From Salinigranum marinum (GTDB lineage Archaea > Halobacteriota > Halobacteria > Halobacteriales > Haloferacaceae): a stretch of DNA of 64,000 nucleotides. Made by a program: the position numbers and the translations under genes. The notes under the pieces are model-generated. The model did not search any database and was not told where the DNA came from. It saw only the letters and a list, made by a program, of their open reading frames with translations. Positions 16,451-25,289 of this stretch are shown one piece after another. Where the stretch lies: assembly GCF_024228675.1 (NCBI RefSeq), contig NZ_CP100461.1:1-64000 (forward strand). Reading direction: 5' to 3'. Numbering within the stretch: the stretch's first letter is position 1; each line of letters opens with the position of its first letter.

Positions 16451-18046
16451 ATGCGACGCGCGATCGTCCCCCTCGTGGTGGGCTGTCTCGTCGTGAGCGG
16501 GGTCGCCGGCGTCACCGTCGCCGACCAGCAGGTCATCGGCCGCCCGGAGCTGAGCGTGTTCGCCCCGGAGAACGTCCTCGTGCCCGGGACCGAGCGAACG
16601 CTCTCCGTCTTCGTCGCCAACGACGGCCGACTCGACAGCGGGGGCCCCGCGCAGTTCGAGTCGCGGGTCACCACCGCACGCGGGGTGCGCGTCGAGGCGC
16701 TCCCGTCCGACGCGCCGGTCACGATCCGAACCGGCACCGTTCCGGTCGGCGTCGTTCCCGAAGGGACGGCCGGACCGTTCGACCTCCAGGTCGCCGTCGA
16801 CGCGGACGCGGAGCCGGGGACGTACCGGATCCCCGTTCGCCTGTCGTACACGTACACGCGGATCGTCACGTTCGACGAGACCGACGCCGGGGCGGCCCCC
16901 GAGTACGGCGAGGCCTCGGCCACCCGGCGGACGGAGATCACCGTTCGGATCGAGGACCAGCCGAGCTTCTCGGTCGTCGGCGTCGACGCCGGCGTCGCCG
17001 TCGGCGGCCGCGGGACGGTGACGCTCGCCGTCGAGAACAGGGGGACGCGCACCGCCCGCGACGCGACGGTCGACGTCGTCTCCGCGGATCCCGGACTCCG
17101 CGTCGCGGAGGGGGAGACCGCGACGCTCGCCGCCGGGCGCTGGCGCGCGGGCGAGACCAAGCGCCTCGCCGTCGACGCGCGGGTCGCCGACACGGCCACC
17201 GTCCGCGACTATCCGCTCCGACTCACCGTCGCCTACGACGACGACGACGGCATCCGGCGCACCGGACGGCCCCTCACGGCGACGGTGCGCCCGGAGACGC
17301 GGGACGCGTTCGCGGTCGGTACGGTCGAGAGCGACCTGCGGGTCGGCCAGCGCGGCGAGGTGCGCGGCGAACTCACGAACCGGCGGGAGCGCCCGCTCGA
17401 GGACGCGACGCTCAGACTGCTCGACGCCGGGTCGCTCGCGCCGACGGAGTCGACGTATCCGCTCGGAACCGTCCCGGCGAACGGGAGCGTCCCGTTCGCC
17501 TTCACCGTCGACGTCCCCCGAAACGCCTCCACGGGCCCCCGGGGACTCCAGTTCCAGGTGGAGTACGAGGTCGCGAACGAGCGGCGGCTCTCCGACCCGA
17601 TCCCGGCGGCCGTGTCGGTCGCGTCCTACCGCGACGTGTTCGCCGTCGAGGCGCGCGAGGCGCGCGTGACCGTCGGCGGCGACAGCCGGCTCGTGGTGGA
17701 AGTGACCAACGTCGGGGCCGACACCGTCTCCGAGGGGGTCGCACGGCTCTCGGTGACGGAACCGCTGGAGAGCGACGTCCCCGAGGCGTTCGTCGGCTCG
17801 CTCGTGCCCGGCGAGTCGACGAACGTGACGTTCGCGCTGTCGGCCACCGACGACGCCATCCCCGCCACGCTTCCGGCGAGGGTCCAGGTGAACTACACTG
17901 ACACGGCGGGCCGGGACGTCGTCTCCGACTCCGCCACCGTCGGGGTGACCGTCGTCGCCGAGGAGTCGTCGGTTCCGCTTCCGATCCTCGGGGCCGTCGT
18001 CGTCGCCGTCGTGGGGGCTGGCGTCTGGTGGTGGTGGCGTCGGTGA
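16451..18046 (+). CDS. Membrane-anchored cell-surface protein with CARDB/NEW3-like repeats
   Basis: A 531-residue exported protein. A signal-like hydrophobic segment (about 4-24, ending near VTVADQ) is followed by three or four beta-sandwich repeats. These start with phrases such as LSVFVANDGRLDSG, VTLAVENRGTRTARD and LVVEVTNVGADTVSEG, typical of CARDB/NEW3 or COG1361-type surface modules. A C-terminal transmembrane helix (IPLPILGAVVVAVVGAGVWW region, about 508-528) ends in WWWRR, placing the body outside the cell. Similar proteins often sit beside ABC or MMPL exporters; here the ABC pair is directly divergent. Role unknown, possibly accessory to that exporter. Confidence 0.82.
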   Translation: MRRAIVPLVVGCLVVSGVAGVTVADQQVIGRPELSVFAPENVLVPGTERTLSVFVANDGRLDSGGPAQFESRVTTARGVRVEALPSDAPVTIRTGTVPVGVVPEGTAGPFDLQVAVDADAEPGTYRIPVRLSYTYTRIVTFDETDAGAAPEYGEASATRRTEITVRIEDQPSFSVVGVDAGVAVGGRGTVTLAVENRGTRTARDATVDVVSADPGLRVAEGETATLAAGRWRAGETKRLAVDARVADTATVRDYPLRLTVAYDDDDGIRRTGRPLTATVRPETRDAFAVGTVESDLRVGQRGEVRGELTNRRERPLEDATLRLLDAGSLAPTESTYPLGTVPANGSVPFAFTVDVPRNASTGPRGLQFQVEYEVANERRLSDPIPAAVSVASYRDVFAVEAREARVTVGGDSRLVVEVTNVGADTVSEGVARLSVTEPLESDVPEAFVGSLVPGESTNVTFALSATDDAIPATLPARVQVNYTDTAGRDVVSDSATVGVTVVAEESSVPLPILGAVVVAVVGAGVWWWWRR

Positions 18047-18140
18047 CGCCCGCGACGGGACACCCGTCTCGAGCGGTGCTCCCTGTTGAACCACCGGACC
18101 AGAGCCAAAGCCTTTGCCGTGGACGAGAGACGTACACGGT

Positions 18141-18605
18141 ATGGTCGACGACGATATCGACGATGTGGACCGGGCGATCATTCACGCGCTCCAGGAGGAC
18201 GCCCGAAACATGTCGTCGGGAGACATCGCAGAGCGGACCGGGACCTCGGACAGCACGGTTCGCAAGCGCATCCAGCGCCTCGAATCGGACGGGGTGATCA
18301 AGGGTTACAGCGCGGAGGTCGACTATCAGCGATCGGGCTACCCGCTCAGAATGCTCCTCTTCTGTACCGCTTCGATCCCCGAGCGGGGGGGGCTGATCCC
18401 GAAGATCCTGGCCCTCGATGGCGTGGTCTCGGTTCAAGAGCTGGTCACGGGCAAGCAGAACCTCCTCGTCACGGCCGTCGGGGAGTCGGACAGCGACATC
18501 ACGCCGGTCGCGCAGGCGCTCCTCGACATGGGACTCACGGTCGCCGACGAGGTGCTCGTCCGGAGCCACGAGACGACCCCCTTCGGCGAGTTCGCCCCCG
18601 AGTGA
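18141..18605 (+). CDS. Lrp/AsnC-family transcriptional regulator
   Basis: A 154-residue regulator. The N-terminal helix-turn-helix (about 8-60: VDRAIIHALQEDARN, then SDSTVRKRIQRLESDGVIKGY) is followed by an RAM/AsnC ligand-binding domain (LLFCTASIPER to VLVRSHETTPF). ATG 18141 gives the standard Lrp N terminus; an upstream TTG at 18114 is less likely. Such proteins sense amino acids or other small molecules and act on nearby or global targets. Its neighbour, the convergent amidohydrolase, is the only obvious local candidate. Confidence 0.91.
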   Translation: MVDDDIDDVDRAIIHALQEDARNMSSGDIAERTGTSDSTVRKRIQRLESDGVIKGYSAEVDYQRSGYPLRMLLFCTASIPERGGLIPKILALDGVVSVQELVTGKQNLLVTAVGESDSDITPVAQALLDMGLTVADEVLVRSHETTPFGEFAPE

Positions 18606-18627
18606 ACGTCCGGGGCGGACCGTCGAC

Positions 18628-19644
18628 TCAGAGCACCACCCGCTTGACGTCGAGGCCCGTCGCCCGGCGGACCACGGCCTCGACCGGGTCGGCGGTGCCC
18701 GCGAGGTTGTCGGACGCCCCGTCCAGCACGAGAAGCGCCGCCCGCCGCCCCGGCTCGACAACGCCGCAGTCGAGGCCGGCAATCTCGGCACCCGCCGTCG
18801 TCGCCATCCGGAGGACCTCCTCGGCGCTCACGTCGAACCCCGTCGCCGTGTACGCCATCTCCCGGAACATCGACGGCGGGTTGAGCATGACGTTGTCCGT
18901 CCCCAGCGCGACGGTCGTGTGGTCGAGCAGGTCCCGGATCGGCGGGCGACCGACGTCGAGCACGCGGTTCGTCCGCGGGCAGACGGCCACGGGGACCGAC
19001 TGCGACGCGACCCGTTCGAGGTGGGACGCGTCCGCGTGGACCATGTGGACGAGCAGGTCCGGCTCCAGGTCGAGCGCGGGGTGGATGTCCGTCGCGTCTG
19101 GTTCCCCGGCATGGATGGCGAACGGGACGCCCGCGTCCCGGGCCGCCGCACGCTGCGCGGCGAAGTCGTCGTCGTTCGCGCCGCTCGCCCCGAACCCGTC
19201 GGCGATCGCGAGGACGGCGGTGTCCTCGCTCCCGAAGACGAACGGCTCGATCTCCCTCCCGCTCGCGGCCTCGCGGAGCGCCCGGGCACCGTCGATCCCC
19301 GACTCACGGAAGTCGAGGAACGCCGCGGTCCCCGTCCGCTCCATCAACCGAAGCGTCCGACGCATCGCGGTCACGAGCGCCGTCCGGTCGGCCGCGGCCA
19401 GGCGGCGGTGTTTCAAGCTGTCGGGCGGGGCGACAGCCTCGTCCAGCGAGAGCCCGACGGCGGCGTCCTTCGCGACCGAGTCCCCGACGTGCGTGTGCGC
19501 GTTGACGAACGCGGGCAACACGATGTCCGTGGAGGTCGTCTCTGTTCGCTCGACGGCCTCGATTCGTCCGTCCTCGACGACGACGCGGCCACGCAGTGGT
19601 TCGAACGACTCGCCGGCGAGAACCGTTCCCTCGAACTTCTCCAT
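18628..19644 (-). CDS. Amidohydrolase-family metal-dependent hydrolase
   Basis: A 338-residue TIM-barrel amidohydrolase of the cytosine/guanine deaminase-like or chlorohydrolase group. Motifs in order: NAHTHVGDS (the HxH metal pair, near 51-59), AIHAGE (His on strand 5), VHMVHADASH and LGTDNVMLN (the Asp of strand 8). The C-terminal segment AALLVLD is a usual urease-like barrel element. Substrate cannot be told from sequence. ATG 19644 is chosen over a GTG at 19656, because an A/T-rich stretch (about 19663-19675) lies at the right distance. It converges on the Lrp gene with 22 bases between them. Confidence 0.88.
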   Translation of the reverse strand: MEKFEGTVLAGESFEPLRGRVVVEDGRIEAVERTETTSTDIVLPAFVNAHTHVGDSVAKDAAVGLSLDEAVAPPDSLKHRRLAAADRTALVTAMRRTLRLMERTGTAAFLDFRESGIDGARALREAASGREIEPFVFGSEDTAVLAIADGFGASGANDDDFAAQRAAARDAGVPFAIHAGEPDATDIHPALDLEPDLLVHMVHADASHLERVASQSVPVAVCPRTNRVLDVGRPPIRDLLDHTTVALGTDNVMLNPPSMFREMAYTATGFDVSAEEVLRMATTAGAEIAGLDCGVVEPGRRAALLVLDGASDNLAGTADPVEAVVRRATGLDVKRVVL

Positions 19645-19791
19645 GGTACTTCGCACGTCTTAGTAACAATATGGTTTTCTATGCTCGTATATCGAACAGA
19701 TCGGTAGTGTTATCTCTCCGCTGGGACCATCGTGAGAACGAACCCGGATGACGAGCGTGCCGATCCGACGGTCGAGTGGACGGGAGGTCGG

Positions 19792-20469
19792 ATGAGCGAC
19801 GGGCATCTCGACTCCCTGCTGGCGGGGTTCGACCGCCGGGCTCGGGGACCCACGGCCGTTCGTTCGGGGACGACAGAGTCCGTTCTCGTCGTCTCGTGTT
19901 CGATGGCCCGGTGTGCGTACGACGCCTCGCTCTGGCCGCTCGACCCGTCCCGGGACGTCACGGCGGTCACGACGCTCGGAAACCAGACCTGGGACGACCA
20001 CGACGGCGAACGGGGAGTGAGCGGCAGCCTGGCCCATCTCGCGACCGAGTGCGAACCGACGGCGGTCGTCGTCGTCGGACACACGGCGTGTACCGTCGTC
20101 GCGGACGCGTACGAGCGGTACGTCGCACCCGCCGAGGCGACGGGGACCGGGATCGAGGCCCGACTCGATCCGCTCGTCTCACTCGTCGAGGACGCTGTCG
20201 ACGCGGGTCTCGTCGACCCGTCGCTCCCGCTTCGGTCGGCACGGCACCGACTCGTCGAGTACAACATCGTTCGACAGGTCCAGTTCCTGACGGCGGAGCT
20301 TCGGCCGTCGGTCCCCGTCGTGGGGTACGTCCACGACCAGGACGGCGCGTACCGTTCGTTCCCGGGGAAACACTATCTGGTGACGGTCGACGGCGAGACC
20401 GACGGCGACGCGGTCCGCACACGACTCCCCAGCGACGGGTCAGTTCCCGTCGCGAGCCTCCTCTACTGA
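19792..20469 (+). CDS. Beta-carbonic-anhydrase-like protein upstream of dabBA
   Basis: A 225-residue protein with the zinc-ligand layout of beta-class carbonic anhydrases: Cys36 in VVSCSMARC, then His97 and Cys100 in VVVGHTACTVVA. In true beta-CAs the first motif is CxDxR; here the Asp is Met38 while Arg40 is kept, so the Asp-Arg catalytic dyad is broken. The C-terminal part (VGYVHDQDGAY, resembling the usual GxxYDxxxG strand) fits the fold. The next two genes encode DabB and DabA, so a link to CO2/bicarbonate handling is strongly suggested, either as an altered CA or a bicarbonate sensor. The ATG at 19792 has a GGAGGT just before it; a GTG at 19732 is an alternative start. Confidence 0.8.
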   Translation: MSDGHLDSLLAGFDRRARGPTAVRSGTTESVLVVSCSMARCAYDASLWPLDPSRDVTAVTTLGNQTWDDHDGERGVSGSLAHLATECEPTAVVVVGHTACTVVADAYERYVAPAEATGTGIEARLDPLVSLVEDAVDAGLVDPSLPLRSARHRLVEYNIVRQVQFLTAELRPSVPVVGYVHDQDGAYRSFPGKHYLVTVDGETDGDAVRTRLPSDGSVPVASLLY

Positions 20470-20554
20470 CTTTCGCTGTCCACGGTGGCCGCCCGATCAC
20501 GCTGGCCCCCGCGAGGACTATAATGTTCTTTCAAACCTTTCTTTGAGAACAATT

Positions 20555-20580
20555 TGGTAAAATAGAAGAGTTTAATAGAC
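20555..20580 (+). promoter_or_regulatory. A/T-rich promoter region before dabB
   Basis: Two TATA-like stretches, TAAAATA (20558-20564) and TTTAATA (20571-20577), lie in the 213-base gap between the CA-like gene and dabB. They would start a transcript with a leader of roughly 80 bases before ATG 20683. This suggests that dabBA can be transcribed separately from the CA-like gene. Confidence 0.5.
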
Positions 20581-20682
20581 AGTTTGTTCGTACTGTGGGG
20601 TGAAGACGACCAGCGACCCTCCGACGGGACCCGACGTAGTTCGTTCCTGTCGGGCGGTGGCTTGTCAACGACGGACCGAACG

Positions 20683-22170
20683 ATGACAGGACACGACCAG
20701 CCGACAACGGTGGGACAGCTTCCGAACACGACGTCGCAGTCTTCGCTCGCACCGCGGACGTTCACCCGACTCGTGTGGGCGCTGTGGCTCGCGAGTCTCG
20801 CGGTTCTCGTCGGCCGACTCGTTGACCCGACGTCGTGGACGCTGGCGGGAGTGGTCGCCATCGACGGCCTGACCGTGGTGATGTGGGTAGCGGTCACCTT
20901 CTTCAGCGGCATCGTCCACAGCTACTCACGGCGGTATCTGGCCGGGAGCCGGCACGTCGATCGGTTCTTCTCCCGCGTGTTCGCGTTCACCCTGGTCGTG
21001 ATGGTCCTGGTCGCCGCCGACCACGTCGTGCTCTTCGGAGCGGCGTGGCTGGCGATGGGGCTCCTGATGGCCGACCTGATCGGGCACGTCGACGGCTGGC
21101 CGCAAGCGCAGGCCGCCGCCGCCGTCGCACGCCGGTACTTCGTCGCCAGCAGCGCCCTGCTGGCGGTCTCGCTCGGAACGCTCTCGTGGGCGACGGGCGA
21201 AACCACCGTCTCCGGCGTCGTCGCGAGCGTCGACGCCGTTCCGCCGACGCTCTGGCTCGTTGCCGCCGGCGCGCTCCTCCTGGCGGCGATGATACAGTCC
21301 GCGCTGGTCCCGTTTCACACGTGGCTGCTCTCCTCGATGACCGCCCCGACGCCAGCGTCGGCGCTGATGCACGCCGGGTTCGTCAACGCGGGCGGGGTCT
21401 TACTGCTCCGCTTCGCGCCGGTGGTCAGCGTCGACCCCGAGTTCATGCTGGCGGTCGTGGTCGTCGGCGCGATCAGCGCGCTGTCGGGGAAGCTCCTGAA
21501 GTCGGTCCAGTCGGACATCAAGGGGCAACTCGGCTGTTCGACGGTGGGGCAGATGGGGTTCATGATCATGCAGGCGGGGCTCGGCTTCTTCGGTGCCGCG
21601 CTCACCCACCTCGTCCTCCACGGCTTCTACAAGGCCTACCAGTTCCTCTCGTCGGGCGAGCGGGTCGAGCAGACGAGCCCGACGGCCGAGCGCGAGACGC
21701 ACTCGATCGGCGTCGGCGGCCTCCTCGTCACGGCGCTGACCGCACTCGCGGGGGGCGCGGTGTTCGCCGGGCTCACGGGCAAGGGAACGAGCCTCGACAC
21801 TGGAGTGCTGTTGACGGCACTCGTCGTGCTGACGACGTTACACGCGACCCGCGAGGTCCTCACGCGGACCGGGCTTTCGGCCACGGTCCGGTTCGGTGCC
21901 GTGCCGCTCGTGTTCCTGCCCGCGATCGCCGTCTACGCGCTCGCGTACCGCCTCGTCACACATCTCCTGGCCGGACTGCCCGTCGTCACGGTGGCGACCG
22001 AACTGACCCCCGTCCACGGCACCGTGGCCGCCGCGTTCCTCGTCGCGTACCTCGCCGTCGAGAGCGGGGTCTACCGGCGGAGCCAGCGGCTGTACGTGGC
22101 GCTTCTGAACGCGACCCAGCCCTCATCCGAAACCGTCCTGACGTCCACGGAGGAGTACAATGAGTACTGA
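20683..22170 (+). CDS. dabB: DabB, proton-channel-like membrane subunit of inorganic carbon transporter
   Basis: A 495-residue membrane protein of the NuoL/MrpA-like (proton_antipo_M) family with about 13 hydrophobic segments. Visible markers include the Lys/His-bearing helix segments VPFHTWLLSSMTAPTPASALMHAG and LKSVQSDIKGQLGCSTVGQMG, characteristic of the NuoL antiporter-like core. A stand-alone NuoL-like protein directly followed by a DUF2309 protein is the signature of the DAB complex, in which DabB couples ion flow to CO2/bicarbonate capture by DabA. The start at ATG 20683 (MTGHDQP) is chosen; the frame also opens upstream at a TTG. It overlaps dabA by 11 bases. Confidence 0.9.
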   Translation: MTGHDQPTTVGQLPNTTSQSSLAPRTFTRLVWALWLASLAVLVGRLVDPTSWTLAGVVAIDGLTVVMWVAVTFFSGIVHSYSRRYLAGSRHVDRFFSRVFAFTLVVMVLVAADHVVLFGAAWLAMGLLMADLIGHVDGWPQAQAAAAVARRYFVASSALLAVSLGTLSWATGETTVSGVVASVDAVPPTLWLVAAGALLLAAMIQSALVPFHTWLLSSMTAPTPASALMHAGFVNAGGVLLLRFAPVVSVDPEFMLAVVVVGAISALSGKLLKSVQSDIKGQLGCSTVGQMGFMIMQAGLGFFGAALTHLVLHGFYKAYQFLSSGERVEQTSPTAERETHSIGVGGLLVTALTALAGGAVFAGLTGKGTSLDTGVLLTALVVLTTLHATREVLTRTGLSATVRFGAVPLVFLPAIAVYALAYRLVTHLLAGLPVVTVATELTPVHGTVAAAFLVAYLAVESGVYRRSQRLYVALLNATQPSSETVLTSTEEYNEY

Positions 22171-24640
22171 ACAGCAGATTCACGATCGCATCGAACGCGC
22201 GGCGAGTACGGTCGGAGCGGTCTGGCCGCTCCACTCGTTCGTGACGGCCAACCCGCTCGCCGGCTTCGAAGACCGGCCGTTCCACGAGGCCGTCGCGGCG
22301 GCCGAACGGCTGGTGGGCGGCGACGGCTACCCGAGCGCGGACGTGTTCCGTCGGGCCTGGGAGGCCGGCCAGATCGATCCCGAGACCCTCGCGATCGAGC
22401 TGTCCGAACACGGCTACGACGCGGCTCCGGAGGCGCTCCTCGACCACATGGAGAAAACGGAGACGCCGGTGGACACCGACCCCGACACCGACCCCGACAC
22501 CGACATCGACGCCGATGCCGCCGAGGAGACCCCGACGGACCGGGTCGACCGGCTCCTGACGAAGTGGTTGGCGGCGTTCCTCGACCAGGGGCAGGCGGAG
22601 TGGCCGATGCCGAACCGCGAGGAGGGCTTTTACGGCGCGTTCCGCGCGGTGGCCCGCCACGACCGCGAGATCCCCGGCCGGGGGGCGATCGCCGACCTGC
22701 CCGACGACCCCGTCGACAGTATCGAGAGAGTGCTCGCCGACCGGCCGGCCAACCGGTGGGACGCGGTCTTCGAGCACCACCTCGCTGCGCTACCCGGCTG
22801 GACGGGGCTGCTCAAACAGCGGAGCGCGGCCGGCGACGGCTGGCAGTCGGCGTACCCGATCACGCTCGCGGGCTATCTGGCGGTCCGCCTGGCGCTCGCG
22901 GAGCTGGTCGGCGCGCCTATCGAGCCGCCGGCCGACGACGCGGACGCCGCTGCCGCCGGCGAAGCCGCCGACGGGGACGCGGCTCCGCTCCCCGAAGCCT
23001 GGCTGACCGCGTGGGAGGCGACCTACCGCGAGGAGCTGGTCGACGCCGTCACGGACGCGAGTGCCTCGCTGTCCGACACCGGAGGCGACGGCCGTCCGGA
23101 CGCACAGCTCGTCTTCTGTATCGACACGCGGTCGGAGATCGTCCGCCGCCACATCGAGGCTACGGGCGCGTACGAGACACACGGCTACGCCGGCTTCTTC
23201 GGCGTTCCCATGCGCTACGAGGGGTACGGGACGGACCTGACCGTCGACGCCTGCCCGCCGATCCTCGACGCCCAACACCGCATCGTCGACCGGCCGACCG
23301 ACGGGGCCGACGACGAGCGGGCCAGTTACGACGGCTGGTCGAGGCTCCTCGACGCCGGGAGGGCGGTCGTCCACTCGCTCAAATCGAACGCCGCGACCGC
23401 GTTCAGCTTCGTCGAGAGCGCCGGGAGCGGCTACGGTGCCGCGCTGGCGGCCCGGACGCTCCTCCCGGCCCGGGTGTACGACTTCCTCGGCGCGGCCGAC
23501 GAGCGCGCACCGAGCACCCACGAGTTCTGTACGCCGACGGTCGACCACGACCACGACGCCGCGGGGGAGCTTCCGCTCGGTCTCACGCTCGCGGAGCGGG
23601 TCGAGTACGCCGCGACCGCCTTCGAGCTGATGGGATGGGAGGAGTTCGCGCGCGTCGTCGTGTTCGCCGGCCACGCCAGCCAGACGGCGAACAACCCGTT
23701 CGGGTCGAGTCTCGACTGCGGTGCCTGTGCCGGCAACCCCGGCGGGCCGAGCGCCCGCGTCCTCGCGACGATCTGTAACCAGGAGGCGGTCAGAGATGGG
23801 CTCCGTGACCGTGGGTTCGACCTCCCGGGGGACACCGTCTTCGTCGCCGGCGAGCACAACACGACGACCGACGAGGTGACGCTCTACACCGGCGACGTCC
23901 CCGAGAGTCACTACGAAGACGTCGAACGGCTCCGCGAGGACCTCGCTACCGCACGCGCCGGTGCGGCCGCCGAACGCGCCGAGTCGATGGGCGCGGCGGG
24001 TGCCGGCGTCCGCGACACCGAGCGCCGCGCCGCCGACTGGGCCGAGACCCGTCCGGAGTGGGGGTTGGCCGGCAACGCCGCCTTCGTCGTCGGGCCGCGC
24101 GCGCTGACCGCCGACCTGGACCTCGACGGCCGCTCGTTCCTCCACTCGTACGACTGGGCGACCGACACCGAGGGCGACGCGCTGGAGGCGATCATGGCCG
24201 GGCCGATGGTCGTCACCCAGTGGATCAACGCGCAGTACTACTTCGCGTCCGTCGACACCGCCGTCTACGGGAGCGGGTCGAAGGTGACCCACAACCCCGT
24301 CGGCAACGTCGGGGTCTACCAGGGGAACGGGGGCGATCTGATGACCGGCCTGCCGCTCCAGTCGCTGATGGCCGCGGACGACGACCTCTACCACCAGCCC
24401 CTACGGCTCTCGACCGTGATCCACGCGCCCGTCGACCGCGTGACGGAGATCCTCTCGCGGCAGGCGGACCTCGCCGAACTGCTCGACAACGGGTGGCTCT
24501 CGTTGACCGTCGTCGATCCCACCCAGAACCACGACGCGTTCCACTACGACGGCGAACTGCAGTGGACGGCCGTTCGTCCCGACGAGCCGATCGCCGACAG
24601 CGCCGTGTCGATGAACGCGCCCTCGGTCGCCGACGACTGA
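22160..24640 (+). CDS. dabA: DabA, beta-CA-like subunit of inorganic carbon transporter (DUF2309)
   Basis: An 826-residue DUF2309/UPF0753 protein, the catalytic half of the DabAB dissolved inorganic carbon accumulation complex. The zinc-site residues known from the Halothiobacillus DabA are all present with identical spacing: Cys320 and Asp322 in VFCIDTRSE, His505 in VFAGHASQT, and Cys520 in GSSLDCGACAGNPGG. This suggests an active site. The N terminus ERAASTVGAVWPLHSFVTANPLAGF is typical. A repetitive acidic linker (TDPDTDPDTDID, about 106-117) is a halophilic insertion. It acts as a soluble or membrane-attached partner of DabB at the inner face. The overlapping ATGAGTACTGA start implies translational coupling with dabB. 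Confidence 0.94.
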   Translation: MSTEQQIHDRIERAASTVGAVWPLHSFVTANPLAGFEDRPFHEAVAAAERLVGGDGYPSADVFRRAWEAGQIDPETLAIELSEHGYDAAPEALLDHMEKTETPVDTDPDTDPDTDIDADAAEETPTDRVDRLLTKWLAAFLDQGQAEWPMPNREEGFYGAFRAVARHDREIPGRGAIADLPDDPVDSIERVLADRPANRWDAVFEHHLAALPGWTGLLKQRSAAGDGWQSAYPITLAGYLAVRLALAELVGAPIEPPADDADAAAAGEAADGDAAPLPEAWLTAWEATYREELVDAVTDASASLSDTGGDGRPDAQLVFCIDTRSEIVRRHIEATGAYETHGYAGFFGVPMRYEGYGTDLTVDACPPILDAQHRIVDRPTDGADDERASYDGWSRLLDAGRAVVHSLKSNAATAFSFVESAGSGYGAALAARTLLPARVYDFLGAADERAPSTHEFCTPTVDHDHDAAGELPLGLTLAERVEYAATAFELMGWEEFARVVVFAGHASQTANNPFGSSLDCGACAGNPGGPSARVLATICNQEAVRDGLRDRGFDLPGDTVFVAGEHNTTTDEVTLYTGDVPESHYEDVERLREDLATARAGAAAERAESMGAAGAGVRDTERRAADWAETRPEWGLAGNAAFVVGPRALTADLDLDGRSFLHSYDWATDTEGDALEAIMAGPMVVTQWINAQYYFASVDTAVYGSGSKVTHNPVGNVGVYQGNGGDLMTGLPLQSLMAADDDLYHQPLRLSTVIHAPVDRVTEILSRQADLAELLDNGWLSLTVVDPTQNHDAFHYDGELQWTAVRPDEPIADSAVSMNAPSVADD

Positions 24641-24756
24641 CCGTCCGTGAGCGTCCCACACGCTCGCGTTCGGCGGGCTGGCGTCGGTGCACAGCGTCCT
24701 CGAGCCGACTGGACCGTGGTCTGGGTATTCTCACCCACGATAACCGGTGCCACACG

Positions 24757-24765
24757 TTTATATAA
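24757..24765 (+). promoter_or_regulatory. TATA box upstream of small protein gene
   Basis: TTTATATAA is a strong match to the haloarchaeal TATA element. It predicts transcription starting near 24787, where a GTG codon happens to lie in frame with the small protein at 24868. Confidence 0.6.
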
Positions 24766-24867
24766 TGAAAGGCCGCAGGAACAACTGTGCCCGGAACGGG
24801 GGCATCCGACGCAGCACCCACCCAACCCATACCCACCGCCCCCGGCTGGGACACACACCCCAGGAAC

Positions 24868-25065
24868 ATGAGCGCCATTGAACCGTCGGAACAGAGCCAG
24901 TCTACCCACCTCGAGGAACTCCCGCAGTTCGATCTCGAATACCTCTTCGACGACGACGACAGCCCAACGGAGGTGACAGTCTTCGCCGACGACCCCGAAG
25001 CGCTCTCGACGCAGTGGATCACTGTCGACCGCAACTGCGCGGTGCCCCTCGAAGAGGTCCGCTGA
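24868..25065 (+). CDS. Small acidic haloarchaeal protein, unknown
   Basis: A 65-residue acidic protein (LEYLFDDDDSPTEVTVFADDP, ending in TQWITVDRNCAVPLEEVR). Its C-terminal pattern, with an aromatic-Ile-Thr-x-Asp then Leu-Glu-Glu-x-Arg, resembles short haloarchaeal proteins that I recall as DUF7511; this is from memory and not checked. No domain of known function is visible. The ATG at 24868 is chosen; a leaderless GTG start at 24787 would add a 27-residue Pro/Gly/Thr-rich N terminus. Confidence 0.65.
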   Translation: MSAIEPSEQSQSTHLEELPQFDLEYLFDDDDSPTEVTVFADDPEALSTQWITVDRNCAVPLEEVR

Positions 25066-25289
25066 CGCCGGCGAGACCCCACCGGCTTCGACGCCCGGGC
25101 GGTCCCCGCACCGACTACGACTCAGCACTCACCACCCACCCACGACCACACCCGGTCACGGGCCAGCAACCACCACCTGCCATCGTCCCACGGGACGTCT
25201 CTGCGGCCGCGTTTTTCCCGCCACCCGACGCCACCGACGCCCGGCGTCGCGCGGCAAGGATTTAGCCGTCCCCTGACATAGTGGGAGGT

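Noticed and set aside
22790-24394. Open frame antisense to dabA
   Set aside because: Composition and lack of motifs mark it as a shadow; dabA has all its zinc-site residues on the plus strand.
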